Source: Orientia tsutsugamushi (GTDB lineage: Bacteria; Pseudomonadota; Alphaproteobacteria; Rickettsiales; Rickettsiaceae). From it: 64,000 nt of DNA. The stretch is from the NCBI RefSeq assembly GCF_900327275.1, contig NZ_LS398548.1:2356001-2420000 (forward strand). Reading direction: 5' to 3'. The stretch's first letter is position 1; every line of letters starts with the position of its first letter. Below the pieces are notes generated by a model. The model saw nothing but the letters and a program-made list of their open reading frames with translations. It did no database searches and was not told the DNA's origin. Positions 21,119 to 30,677 of this stretch are shown here, piece by piece. A program made the position numbers and the translations under genes.

Positions 21119-21218
21119 TTTTCATCTCTAAATAATCTTTAATAAATTATACAATAAATTAAACTTTTTATATACTTCAATCCCAGATAAAAACTGGGAA
21201 AGAAGCGAATTAATTTGA

Positions 21219-22076
21219 TTAAAAAAGTTGTACTGGAATATTGCAAGTAATGGTTGTAAACTTGTCTTTTTCGCTTTCTATTTCCATTTCTCCATTAAGT
21301 TGATTAATAAGGTAATTTACAAACCATAATCCTGATTCAAGCATTAGCGGATAGTCTCTTACCAACTCAAAATCAGCTAATTTAGCTTTTATATTCCCTA
21401 ATTTTTCTTTTGAAATACCGCTTCCTGTATCATGTATTCTAAATTGTAGTATGTTATCGCTTTTTATATAATTTTTTATAGTAAACAAATGAACGGTAAT
21501 TATAACCTGGCAGCTGTGATTAAATCTAATGACGCTCCCTATTAATTGACTTAATATAGCTTGTAAGTGATCACTATTTCCAATCACAATATCCTTCATT
21601 TTGTACTGAAAATTGTAATTGATTTTTATATCTTTCTCTTTTGCAATGTCTTCTAGTCTCCTGACGGCATTTTTTACTAGCTTTTGTATGCTAAATTTTT
21701 TTAAACATAAATTTTCATTCTCAATTTCGCTTCTAAGCGTGTAAACTACGTCGTTACAGTATTCTTGGAGATTTGCTGATCGATTTAATATTGTTTTCAG
21801 CTTATCTTTATTTTCCGAATCATTTAACATGATCTCGCTTGCTAGCCTTACAATTTCACTCGTTGCAATATTAAATCTATATTTAATCTCCTGTATTAAA
21901 TCTGTACAATATTCTTTCAATGATTCAGCTACCTCGACCTGATACTTCGCTTTTCTTAGCTTTGTTATTATTTCCATATATTCATCGATATTCTCACTCT
22001 CTCCATTCATCAACGTAATTGCTATTGGAGGAATTTGTACCATCCATTTGTTAATTGTTTTCTTCTTTTCTTTCAT
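21219..22076 (-). CDS. Histidine-kinase-like ATPase domain protein (distal gene of pair)
   Basis: This 285-residue protein has a C-terminal GHKL (HATPase) fold. A degenerate N box is visible as ILSQLIGSVIRFNH, a good G1 box as HDTGSGISKEKL, and an ATP-lid/G2 equivalent as LESGLWFVNYLINQLNGEM. The helical N-terminal half resembles a dimerisation domain but has no recognisable phospho-accepting H-box, so autophosphorylation of itself is doubtful. The start overlaps the previous gene by 26 bp, with AGGAGA just upstream, implying translational coupling. The protein is identical to that at 61976-62833. Such kinase fragments are common RAGE cargo. Their signal and partner are unknown. Confidence 0.7.
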   Translation of the reverse strand: MKEKKKTINKWMVQIPPIAITLMNGESENIDEYMEIITKLRKAKYQVEVAESLKEYCTDLIQEIKYRFNIATSEIVRLASEIMLNDSENKDKLKTILNRSANLQEYCNDVVYTLRSEIENENLCLKKFSIQKLVKNAVRRLEDIAKEKDIKINYNFQYKMKDIVIGNSDHLQAILSQLIGSVIRFNHSCQVIITVHLFTIKNYIKSDNILQFRIHDTGSGISKEKLGNIKAKLADFELVRDYPLMLESGLWFVNYLINQLNGEMEIESEKDKFTTITCNIPVQLF

Positions 22077-22827
22077 AGCATTCTCCTAAAGAATAATTCA
22101 AACTAGTTATTGGCACTTCAAATGAAAAAGTTATGTAATTATTTTCCTCTTTTGCTCTTAGTCTTCCTTTTAGCTGATCTGTAAGATGTTTTATAAATGC
22201 TAATCCTTCTCCTAGTTCTTGATACGTTACCAAATTCAAATTCTCTAGTTCAGCATTTATTCTTTCTAATTTTTCTTTAGAAGTGCTTAGTCCTATGTTT
22301 TGTACTGTAAATTGTAATATTTCTGAATACTGATTGAGGTTAATAGTAATCTTGCTATTTTTGCTGCTATTTATAATAGCACTACCAATTAACTGACTTA
22401 TTACTGCTTTTATTCGAAAACTATCTCCAATCAGAACCGTCTTTATGTCATTTTGAACATTTAGCTTTATATTCTCATTTTCAAAATGTTCCCTCATTCT
22501 GATAACAGTATTATTTATTAGCAATTCTATGTTAAATGTTTCAATCCTTACATTCGTTGATGCTATGTATTGTCTAAATAAAAAAATCATTCCATTTAGA
22601 GAAGCTATTATATTTACTTTTTTTCTGTCGTAGTTATTTACTATTAGCCTAAAATATTGTATCCACTCTATGCAATTTATGCTTACTTGCTCAGATTCCT
22701 CTAGCTGGCAGTATAGTTTTTGCATTTCACTATCTATCTGTTTTATTGTTGTGCTATTAATTCCCTCTGTGGATAATTTTTCGGTTAATTTATTGATTTT
22801 ATTTTGACCTTCGTCTTCAATAGGCAT
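22051..22827 (-). CDS. Histidine-kinase-like protein with decayed ATPase domain (proximal gene of pair)
   Basis: 258 residues with the same layout as its downstream neighbour: an N-terminal helical region, then a GHKL-like domain (LIGDSFRIKAVISQLIGSAI, LGEGLAFIKHLTDQLKGRL). The G1 box expected as DxGxG is replaced by VQNIGLSTSKEKL, so ATP binding is probably impaired. No H-box is visible. The two proteins may have come from one larger kinase or a tandem duplication and may form a heterodimer; both are inference. The copy at 61225-62001 differs at only a few N-terminal residues. Confidence 0.65.
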   Translation of the reverse strand: MPIEDEGQNKINKLTEKLSTEGINSTTIKQIDSEMQKLYCQLEESEQVSINCIEWIQYFRLIVNNYDRKKVNIIASLNGMIFLFRQYIASTNVRIETFNIELLINNTVIRMREHFENENIKLNVQNDIKTVLIGDSFRIKAVISQLIGSAIINSSKNSKITINLNQYSEILQFTVQNIGLSTSKEKLERINAELENLNLVTYQELGEGLAFIKHLTDQLKGRLRAKEENNYITFSFEVPITSLNYSLGECYERKEENN

Positions 22828-23179
22828 AGAATCCTCCTGCTATTTAAATTATTAAATTGCTTCCTAGAGATTAAAAAGAAAATTTCTAGTTTATCGTCTT
22901 TAATCTCTAGCTAAATATCATCTAAATCTTGAATCTCAGATAATATCAGGTATACAGTATCATTTAGATTTTTATCAGTACATGACTTTTTGTCATAATT
23001 ATGAAAAATTTTTCATCTTTTTTAAAGTAGATGCGAAATTGTCGCATTGTTATTTACATCTAAAAAAACAAAATATCCTTCAAAATTAGATATACAATTG
23101 ATCCTGAGTTATAAAAAAAGATTTTGATAATTTAGTATATTAACTGAAAAAGTTCTGAACTTATCTTATTGCTCTTAAT
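22828..23179. other. Intergenic region with hairpin and 145-bp direct repeat
   Basis: No gene is seen. A 12-bp inverted repeat CTAGAGATTAAA / TTTAATCTCTAG (22864-22910) lies upstream of the kinase pair, and the first 145-bp direct repeat follows at 22905-23049. The rest is AT-rich sequence. Confidence 0.6.
22905..23049. repeat. 145-bp direct repeat, copy 1
   Basis: This matches 26100-26244 at the same length with about ten differences. It starts CTCTAGCTAAATAT and contains the palindromic ATGAAAAATTTTTCAT. The two copies bracket a 3-kb segment carrying the 661-aa ankyrin gene, which is absent from the related module at 60.9-61.2 kb. Confidence 0.85.
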
Positions 23180-23464
23180 TTAAACATCAGGTTCGAGCAC
23201 GTCTTTAAAACGACCAATAATATCCAAAATATAAAAATCAAGCGCTGTATTAACTAAGTCAAAATCTTTTTTCTCTATAGAATTAAGATCTTCTTTTATT
23301 TCAAGCTGCCCTTGAGCCAATAGTAGTTGTTTGATAATTGCTTTTCTTTGTTCAGAATTAATGCAATGATAATACTTAAGTGTGCGGTATAGTAGTTTTT
23401 GTTCAAGATAAATTATATTCTTAAAATGTTCTGGTGTAATAAATTCCTGAAAGGGTTTGATCAC
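23180..23464 (-). CDS. Hypothetical protein, 94 aa
   Basis: A small, mostly helical protein (MIKPFQEFITPEHFKNIIYL..., ending GRFKDVLEPDV) with no recognised domain, signal peptide or membrane segment. It lies in the 3-kb segment between the two 145-bp direct repeats, divergent from the ankyrin gene. Codon use and base composition resemble the surroundings. It may be a real short gene or a remnant; nothing supports a function. Confidence 0.4.
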   Translation of the reverse strand: MIKPFQEFITPEHFKNIIYLEQKLLYRTLKYYHCINSEQRKAIIKQLLLAQGQLEIKEDLNSIEKKDFDLVNTALDFYILDIIGRFKDVLEPDV

Positions 23465-23689
23465 TTAAAAAATCAACAAAAACTGCTACAATTTCTATAG
23501 AAAGATTTTTTGCCTAATAGAGAACTTTAGTAAGCTTTTTGAATAAAAGAGTATAAAAATACATATTTAACTCTAAACATAAGTATTAAAAGAGCTATAA
23601 CACTTATTCTTTATAAGTTTTGCTATTTTTTATATCTAATAAGCAAAAAATCTTGGCTATAGAAATCTTAGCAGTTCTAAAAAAATATT

Positions 23690-23720
23690 TTGACATGAAT
23701 ATTTTTTCAGTTAGTATGTA
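23690..23720 (+). promoter_or_regulatory. Possible promoter of the ankyrin gene
   Basis: TTGACA at 23690-23695 and TATGTA at 23715-23720, 19 bp apart, lie about 57 bp before the ankyrin start. The -35 is consensus; the spacing is slightly long. The 312-bp gap around it shows no gene. Confidence 0.35.
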
Positions 23721-23776
23721 AACAATGTATTACATTATTATTAATTTTCATTAAAACTCTTAAAAAGTGATAAAAC

Positions 23777-25762
23777 ATGAACAATATACCAGATAAAATA
23801 AAGACACAAGCATTTCAATATGCAAGCAAAGGTAATATAGATGCGCTACTTCAGTTAATAATTACCTATCCTGATCTAATGACAGCAAGATCAGATAGGA
23901 CCGGTAATACATTACTTATTAGCGCATGTGATAATGTGCAAAAAGAAATGATGGAATTCTTAATAGCTAATGGATCTGATCTTGATGCTAAAGACCATAA
24001 CAATGATGATTATCTAAGTGCGCTACATTTTGCTCTTCTGAAACTTGGAGATAAGGATGTAGCTAGGACTATAGCAACATTGCATAATTTTAAGCCTAAA
24101 TATACATGTAAAAGCACTGCATTAATCGCAGCAGTAACAAACAAAGCACTAACGTATGCACAGTATATCATTGATACATCTAAACAAAATAAAAATGCAA
24201 TCGTAAAAAATATTGTACAAGCTATTATAAGTATACCTGGGCCAACTAGTATGGAAAAAAATAATATAATATCCATGGTAGAAAAATATTCTGATATTAC
24301 AAATAAAAAATTGGCTTTTGAATTAACAAAAATTGTTTTTCAGGAAAAGTTATGTGAAGTATCAGAAGGAGATGATACAGATTTTCATTGTCCAGATTTA
24401 CTAAAAGAAAATCCTTTTGGAAATTTTGGATATAAAATTTTCAATACAATTGATGTAATGTTTATAAAATTATTATATAAAAGATGGGGAATTGACTTAA
24501 GCTCATATGAGAGATTTACTAATAATTTGGATTCTATAAAAGATGAATTACTAACAAAAAGTGAAAATGAGCCATGTTCTGCAGTAATACTTGAATCTAA
24601 TAAGCAAGAAATATTACGTATAGTTAAAACTAGCGGCATAGTACATAATAATGCATCAAAATTATATTTTGATAATGAAAATTTAGATGATTCAATGAAT
24701 TTAATGCTAGAGCGAATATGCTATTTAATGAATATAGGCAATGCTAATAATGATGCTAATAAAGAAGAATTCAAAACTATACTTGGATTTATTAATGAGC
24801 ATAAACCTGTAAGGTATAACCTATCTGATAATTTTATAAAAGTAATAACAGCTGAATGCGCTAGTAATATACGGTTACAAGAAGTGCTTAAAAATAATAG
24901 CGAAATAATAAAATTAGTTGAAGATTATATACCTTGTGTTACAACTAACCTTAATGGATTAGAGAATGAATTTAAAAAAGACTTATCCATTTTAGCTAAT
25001 GAAGTTATAACAATATTAGATAATAATTCTTCTTTACAGAAAGAATTATGTACTAAAGGCACTCTAGTAGATACTGCATATTTTTTACAGACAACAGTAT
25101 TACCTGTAGATATTTTTTTAAATTGTATCAGTGATGAAGCTAAAGAGCAAAAAAAACTTACTGATTATGAAAAAGAGTTAATAAAATCTCATTTAAACTT
25201 TTTCCATTACGAAAATACATATCAATTTCCTAAGTTTGATGAACTAAATGATGATAATATCAAAGATACAATTCAGTACTATAAAAATAATTTAAAAGCC
25301 TTATTACCTATTTCAATGTTATTGGAAATTGCGCATGATAAAAATAAATTAGCTGAATTAGATAATACTTTGAATAGTAATTATGAAAAAACAAGTGTAC
25401 ATGTTAAAAAGTGTGTAAATACAATGTCAAAATTCAGGGAATATTATAATAGTATAAAGTATTTAGACTTATCTACAGATATACCGAAGCAACATTTTGA
25501 AGAAAAAATATTACCAGAATTAAATAATCAGATACAATGTGAGCTTACTGATATTAGGCTAGAAAGATTAAATAATATTACTGCTTTATCACATAAAGTA
25601 AACAAATTTTTAAATATATCTCAGATGACTTCAGTGTTTGAAAGATATAATAATGGTTATATACAACTGAATGAAGATGCTAACTCTGAGAATCAATTAC
25701 TACTCGAATTATTGGATGGAAACATTGATAATCATACGAGCGACTTTCATCATATGTGCTAG
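23777..25762 (+). CDS. Ankyrin-repeat protein, 661 aa, candidate effector
   Basis: The N-terminal ~140 residues hold ankyrin-type units (AFQYASKGNIDALLQLIITY, RTGNTLLISACDN, EMMEFLIANGSDLDAKDHNN, LSALHFALLKLGDKDVARTI). The remaining ~500 residues are helical and rich in N, K and E with no recognised domain. I do not see a C-terminal F-box as in many Orientia ankyrin effectors. There is no signal peptide, as expected for type I secretion substrates of this genus. A perfect hairpin terminator follows. The gene is intact, sits alone on the plus strand within the minus-strand module, and is bracketed by 145-bp direct repeats, suggesting later acquisition. A host-protein-binding role is inferred from the repeat type only. 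Confidence 0.75.
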   Translation: MNNIPDKIKTQAFQYASKGNIDALLQLIITYPDLMTARSDRTGNTLLISACDNVQKEMMEFLIANGSDLDAKDHNNDDYLSALHFALLKLGDKDVARTIATLHNFKPKYTCKSTALIAAVTNKALTYAQYIIDTSKQNKNAIVKNIVQAIISIPGPTSMEKNNIISMVEKYSDITNKKLAFELTKIVFQEKLCEVSEGDDTDFHCPDLLKENPFGNFGYKIFNTIDVMFIKLLYKRWGIDLSSYERFTNNLDSIKDELLTKSENEPCSAVILESNKQEILRIVKTSGIVHNNASKLYFDNENLDDSMNLMLERICYLMNIGNANNDANKEEFKTILGFINEHKPVRYNLSDNFIKVITAECASNIRLQEVLKNNSEIIKLVEDYIPCVTTNLNGLENEFKKDLSILANEVITILDNNSSLQKELCTKGTLVDTAYFLQTTVLPVDIFLNCISDEAKEQKKLTDYEKELIKSHLNFFHYENTYQFPKFDELNDDNIKDTIQYYKNNLKALLPISMLLEIAHDKNKLAELDNTLNSNYEKTSVHVKKCVNTMSKFREYYNSIKYLDLSTDIPKQHFEEKILPELNNQIQCELTDIRLERLNNITALSHKVNKFLNISQMTSVFERYNNGYIQLNEDANSENQLLLELLDGNIDNHTSDFHHMC

Positions 25763-25830
25763 AATATAATATGTATCTTTCAAAACTAGAAAATTCAAGT
25801 TTAACAGTTTAAAAATATAGCAAGAAGAAC

Positions 25831-25860
25831 AATAAAGTTAAACTTATGTTTAACTTTATT
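25831..25860 (+). terminator. Perfect hairpin terminator after the ankyrin gene
   Basis: A 13-bp perfect stem AATAAAGTTAAAC / GTTTAACTTTATT with loop TTAT, followed by T-rich sequence, about 70 bp past the stop. The stretch from 25861 to 26099 holds nothing recognisable. Confidence 0.8.
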
Positions 25861-26099
25861 TCCATTTTTTCTTGGCTTAAGTAAAAGTAGCTTTTGCTGT
25901 TAAGAACATATATTAGACATTTTATAACATAGAAAACTGAGCTATGGAGATATCGTATTTTTTAGATTTTTTTTGTTTATTGTTATTCTTATAACTAATA
26001 ATCATAGCATTACTTTTGCTATTTGAAGTAGTAATTAAAGTATAGCTAGAGATTCATTTGTACCTTTACTAGCAGATTCTGAAGTTTTAATGAAATAAC

Positions 26100-26244
26100 C
26101 TCTAGCTAAATATTATCTAAATCTTGAATCTCAGATAATATCAGGTATACAATATCATTTAGATTTTTATCAGTACATGATTTTTTGTCATAATTATGAA
26201 AAATTTTTCATCTTTTTTAAAGTGAATGCGAAATTATCACATTG
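26100..26244. repeat. 145-bp direct repeat, copy 2
   Basis: Second copy of 22905-23049 in the same orientation. It lies upstream of the dead dam gene. No gene is seen from here to 26374. Confidence 0.85.
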
Positions 26245-26374
26245 TATCTCTAGCTACAAAAATATCATTCAAAAAAGATTTATAAAGAAAGTTCTGTAGC
26301 AGTTATTATTACTGGCTTTAAGGCTTATTTTCTGCTATAATTCATAGTAGAGATTTAATTAATCAAAAATTCTT

Positions 26375-27187
26375 GTGTCAATAGCAATTTCTAATGAACC
26401 AAAGCCTTTTCTCCATTGAGTTGGAGGCAAAAGGAGAATTGTTAATAGATTAATAGAGCATCTTCCTTCAGGGCCATACTATAATTACTATGAACCATTC
26501 CTTGGAGGTGGGGCTTTATTTTTTCAAGTTAGGCATCTGTTTAAACAATGTTTTTTGTCTGATATTAATCTCGACTTAATTACTAGTTATCACGCTGTAA
26601 AAAAGAATCCAAATGAGGTCAATAGATTACTAAATCTATATCACAAAAACCGTTCTGAAAATCACTACTATAAAATAAGAGACAATTATTATAGTAATGA
26701 TCCTAATGATATCACTGCAAAATTTATATATCTTAATAAATATTCCTTTAGGGGAATTTATAGGCTAAACAGAGATGGTACATCTGCTCAAACATTTTCT
26801 GATAAGCGATATCTTAAGCTTCATATTTGCTCTAGAATAAATAAATGTAGTAACCTTCTTGCTGGTGTATCAATTTGCGCTATGGATTTTTCATTTATAG
26901 AGCCTCAACAAAATGACTTTGTTTATTTCGATTCTCCTTACCATAAATCTGGAGAAAGGTTCTACACTAGACTTCCATTTGATGAAAAAGATCAAATTAG
27001 ATTACGTGATTTTGTCCAAGAATTAACAAATAAAGGTGTTAAGATTATGATCTCAAATAATAATACTGCCTTTATTAGAGACTTATATAAAGACTTCTTC
27101 ATCACTCATATTGGAGTTACATACTCAATCAATGAACAACGCAATTCTGTTAATGAGCTAATTATTACTAACTATAAAACTTATTAG
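26375..27187 (+). pseudogene. dam: Dam-type adenine methyltransferase, inactivated
   Basis: Compared with the intact copy at 60049-60858, this frame starts at GTG 26375 and hits TGA at 26417-26419, where the SAM-binding FLHWxGxK motif has tryptophan. The rest is open (YYEPFLGGGALFFQV, KFIYLNKYSFRGIYR). The catalytic DPPY motif reads DSPY. Either change alone would damage activity. The intact relative is a D12-class N6-adenine methylase, which in these organisms modifies a short palindrome such as GATC. An internal ATG at 26555 is unlikely to give a working protein because both motifs are affected. Confidence 0.85.
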
Positions 27188-27190
27188 TTA

Positions 27191-27694
27191 TTAAATGTGA
27201 AATCGCAATCCAAAACGCGTATGAATATGACTTGATCTATAGTTACCCATTGTGCAACATTCAATATCTAAATATATATCTCTTAATAAGTTTATTGTTG
27301 TACCAACTCCCAATTCTGGATTAATATCAAGACAACACCTAACAGATAGTAGTAGTCCCTCTGTAATAAAAATTGATGCTTTATTACCTTCAATTATATT
27401 GTAATAATAATTTGCTTGAATAAAATCACATATAAAGTGATTAGAACATATCAATCCTAATCTTACATCCATTCTATGCCGAGCTTGTCTATAACCAATT
27501 CCAGCTTCTAATGTGTCGTAGTTAGTAGCAATACCAGTTGAAAATTTTATATAGAATTGTGAAGTATCAATACTATCTTTGAAAGCATTGAAGTTTACAT
27601 TATTATTCGCTGTACATATCGATGGTGAAGATAATACAACGAATGCTAATATAACAGCATAACACCGTTGTAAAAGTAATTTCAAAACATTCAT
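27191..27694 (-). CDS. Exported putative beta-barrel protein
   Basis: From the ATG at 27694 (preceded by AGAGAAG) the product is 167 residues. It has a signal peptide, MNVLKLLLQRCYAVILAFVV, with a likely cut after ICTA. The mature part alternates polar and apolar residues in strand-like blocks (FYIKFSTGIATNYDTLEAG, HRMDVRLGLICS, YLDIECCTMGNY) and ends in HTRFGLRFHI, an aromatic/hydrophobic C-terminus as in outer-membrane beta barrels. Extra cysteines (CCLDIN, ECC) differ from the paralogue at 59539-60045. The longer start at 27721 adds nine residues and is less likely. The function is unknown; outer-membrane location is inferred. Confidence 0.65.
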   Translation of the reverse strand: MNVLKLLLQRCYAVILAFVVLSSPSICTANNNVNFNAFKDSIDTSQFYIKFSTGIATNYDTLEAGIGYRQARHRMDVRLGLICSNHFICDFIQANYYYNIIEGNKASIFITEGLLLSVRCCLDINPELGVGTTINLLRDIYLDIECCTMGNYRSSHIHTRFGLRFHI

Positions 27695-27740
27695 ATTAAC
27701 TTCTCTTTTTAATATTAACATATTAGCTATCTGTTGAAAC

Positions 27741-28386
27741 CTAATACCATGGGACTGATTGTTCCATTAGAAAGTTGAATACATCTGCATTACCGCTTTT
27801 AGCAGCATAATCTATAGTAGTCATGCCGTTATCATCTTTTGCATCAATATCTGCTCCATAATCAATCAAAAGCTGTATAATATCTATGATTTTATTACGA
27901 ACAGCAATATGTAGTAGTGTTTCTCCTTCATCATATTTTTTATTAATACCAGTAGAATTATGTTTTAGCATAATTGCTAAAGGTGCTACACATTTGCATT
28001 CAACAGCATCAGATAAAGGTGTATTACCTTGATTATTCTCGATATTTACATCAGCATTATATTTTAGCAGTAATGCTATATGATCATTGCAATAGGTAGG
28101 ATATTTTTCGAAAAATTCATAATATACTTGAATTGTTTCAACAACAAGATGTAAAGCAGTGTGCCCATCATTATCTTGTGCGTTTACGTTAGCTCCATTG
28201 CTTAGTAAAATCTCGGCAATAGGTAGATTCTTATATTTCAAAGCCACAGATAAAGCTGTAGTACCATCTTTATATTTTGAATTGACAAGTGTACTATCAT
28301 TATTAATAAGCTGCTGTACTTATTTTAATATCACCATCTTGAATAGCGCTACGTAAGGAATATTTAGCCTTAGATTTGAATATCAT
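27741..28386 (-). pseudogene. Ankyrin-repeat protein, N-terminal frameshift
   Basis: The intact counterpart is 58848-59492 (214 aa). Here the homologous ATG is at 28386 (MIFKSKAKYSLRSAIQDGD), but near 28325 the sequence AAAATAAGTACAGCAG replaces AAAAAAGTGAAGCAG, shifting the frame into stops. The downstream frame from 28247 still encodes about five ankyrin units (ILLSNGANVNAQDNDGHTAL, IENNQGNTPLSDAVECK, IIQLLIDYGADIDAKDDNG). A truncated 168-aa product is possible. It sits between the SpoT-like hydrolase and the beta-barrel gene, the same order as in the other module. Confidence 0.8.
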
Positions 28387-28423
28387 ATATTTAATCGCTT
28401 CATTCTCAATTATTTGCTACATT

Positions 28424-28999
28424 TTAACTAGCATGAAGTTTACAATATTCACTTAAGCGTTCTCCAATCTCTGGTAGTTCAAGGTATTCAGCAAGAGCTA
28501 TAAATTCTTGCTGAGTTTCAAATATTATTTCTTGCCTTTTGTGAGGAGGTTTGATGAATATAGTTGTAATATTATGGAATCTATCAAAAAGCTTGATCAG
28601 TAATAGTTCTGTTTTATTTTGGCTGCGTAATATTTGTATCATTTCCATAGCACTGATTTTCTTATTATTCCTAACCCTTGTGAGATCTGAAACTTGTTCT
28701 GCAATATTACTACCAAATTCGTAACTTATTCTTTCTTTAGTTAGTTTTGTGTCTTCAAGTGTATCATGTAGTATTGCAGTAATAATTGTATTTGTTTCAA
28801 AGCTGTAGTCTGATACCATGTACGCTACTTCTAATGGATGTGTGTAGTAGAGTTCTCCAGTATCTCTCTTTTGCTGGCCATGATATTCTTTAGCGTAAAG
28901 TATTGCTCTTTCAACTTTATCAAGATCAATTTTGGTGTTAAATCTTATGTTGGTTTCAAACAGCTTATTTATTAAGCTCTCACTATAAAAATCTATCAT
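28424..28999 (-). CDS. spoT: Small SpoT-like alarmone hydrolase
   Basis: From ATG 28999, preceded by a strong GGAGGT site, the 191-aa protein is an HD-only (p)ppGpp hydrolase: YYTHPLEVAYMVSDYS, AILHDTLEDTKLTKERI, FGSNIAEQVSDLTRVRNNKK. A longer frame to 29089 begins upstream of the ribosome site and of a TATAAT-like box and is not used. Compared with the copy at 20543 it is a distinct lineage (LTRVRNNKKISAMEMIQILR versus LTRIKDNKKISSREMIQTLY), and its closest partner is 58241-58813. It follows dnaB and precedes the ankyrin gene. It is intact. Confidence 0.85.
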   Translation of the reverse strand: MIDFYSESLINKLFETNIRFNTKIDLDKVERAILYAKEYHGQQKRDTGELYYTHPLEVAYMVSDYSFETNTIITAILHDTLEDTKLTKERISYEFGSNIAEQVSDLTRVRNNKKISAMEMIQILRSQNKTELLLIKLFDRFHNITTIFIKPPHKRQEIIFETQQEFIALAEYLELPEIGERLSEYCKLHAS

Positions 29000-29232
29000 T
29001 GGCCACCTCCAAATGGTTATTAATAAATTATACCATAATTTAAACTTTTTGTATACTCCAATCCCAGATAAAAACTGGAAAAGAAGCAAATTAAATTATA
29101 ATTTTTTTGAATTCAGTTATCACGATGCTAAAATTAACCTTAAGTTGCATATCTCTGGTGTTAATGAGTAAAATTTTGCTGTAATTTTTTTTTGGACAAG
29201 CATTTTTTCATTTATGCATAATCTAGTGTTTA

Positions 29233-30669
29233 TTAAGCTTGCTGATAGTTTTTAACAATATTGCCAAATTTAGAATACCTACTATTATAGTGCAACTTCA
29301 CTGTACCAACCGGACCATTACGGTGTTTAGCAACAATTATTTCAGCAGTGTTATAACATTTATTTTGTCTAGCTTTCCATTCTATGTGTTCTCGAGTACC
29401 TGGATTCGGTTCTGATCTAGATAGATAATATTCGTCCCGATATATGAGCATTACAATATCTGCATCCTGTTCAATTGAACCTGATTCTCGTAGATCTGAG
29501 AGAATAGGCTTTTTATCTGACCTTTGTTCTACAGCTCTAGACAATTGAGATAATGCAATTACTGGAATATTAAGTTCTTTTGCAAGAGCTTTTAAGCTCT
29601 GAGTAATTTCAGAAATCTCCTGTACTCGATTATACTGACTTCCTCTGTTATCAATTTTTATTAGCTGTAAATAATCAATAAATAATATTGCTAAATTATG
29701 TGTACGTTTAAGTCTACGAGCTCGAGATCTAATTGCAGATATCGAGATTGCTGGAGCATCATCTATAAAAAAATTCCACTTTTGTATTTCGTCTTGTACA
29801 GTCTTTAACTTATCAACATCTTGTTCACCTATTTTTCCGTTAAATAATGCAGAGCTATTAATTTCTGATTCTATAGAAAGAATTCGAGTTGAGATTTGCT
29901 GAGATGACATTTCTAAAGAAAAGAATCCAACTGATGGCACTACATTATCTTTAGTATTTTTTTGAGTAAGAAAATATTTACAAGCATTTATTGCTAGGTT
30001 AACTCCTAAAGCAGTTTTACCCATTGAAGGTCTGCCAGCTAATATTATTAGGTCAGAATTTTTAAATCCTCCAAGCTTTGAATCAAGGTCAAGTAGTCCA
30101 CTACTAATACCGTTAATAGAGTTTTTATTTTTAATAGCAGATGAAATTGATGTCCATGATTCTTCAATTGAAGTTTGTAATTTTGTAAATCCTTTACTTA
30201 AAGTTCCTCTTGAACCTAGATCATATAATTGAGATTCAGCAGTTTCGATCTGAGTTATAGCTAAATCTGCTAAAGTAGAAGAATATGCATTTGTTACTAT
30301 TTTTTCTCCAATTTCAATTAAATAACGCCTCAGCGCAAGATCATATACTATTTTGCCGTACTCATTAACATTAACTATACTTAATGCTAACGTTGTAAGT
30401 TTAGCTAGATAATCCACTCCACCTATTTCCTCAAATGCGAGTTCATTGCCTAGCATATTTTTGAGCGAAATTACAGTAGCGCTAATTCCTTTACTAATAA
30501 TGAGATTAATTGACTTGTATATTTTACCATGTAATGGTTCATAAAAATGTTCCGGCAGTAAAAATTCGTTAATGTTATATAGCGCACGATTGTTAATCAG
30601 AATTGCACCAAGTATCATTTGCTCTGCCTGAATATTACTTGGAGCAATCTTTGCAAGATCTTTTTCCAT
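29233..30669 (-). CDS. dnaB: Replicative DNA helicase DnaB (element-borne)
   Basis: 478 residues of the DnaB family: an N-terminal domain (NIQAEQMILGAILINNRALY, GKIYKSINLIISKGISATVI) that binds primase, and a RecA-like motor with Walker A AGRPSMGKTALGVNLA, VGFFSLEMSSQQISTR, Walker B LAILFIDYLQLI, and LSDLRESGSIEQDADIVMLI. It unwinds DNA as a hexamer at the fork. It starts 8 bp after the replication-protein gene with AAAGGGTG as ribosome site, so the two are co-transcribed. The copy at 56558 has a nonsense codon. Whether it replaces or duplicates the chromosomal DnaB cannot be told here. Confidence 0.9.
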   Translation of the reverse strand: MEKDLAKIAPSNIQAEQMILGAILINNRALYNINEFLLPEHFYEPLHGKIYKSINLIISKGISATVISLKNMLGNELAFEEIGGVDYLAKLTTLALSIVNVNEYGKIVYDLALRRYLIEIGEKIVTNAYSSTLADLAITQIETAESQLYDLGSRGTLSKGFTKLQTSIEESWTSISSAIKNKNSINGISSGLLDLDSKLGGFKNSDLIILAGRPSMGKTALGVNLAINACKYFLTQKNTKDNVVPSVGFFSLEMSSQQISTRILSIESEINSSALFNGKIGEQDVDKLKTVQDEIQKWNFFIDDAPAISISAIRSRARRLKRTHNLAILFIDYLQLIKIDNRGSQYNRVQEISEITQSLKALAKELNIPVIALSQLSRAVEQRSDKKPILSDLRESGSIEQDADIVMLIYRDEYYLSRSEPNPGTREHIEWKARQNKCYNTAEIIVAKHRNGPVGTVKLHYNSRYSKFGNIVKNYQQA

Positions 30670-30677
30670 ATCACCCT

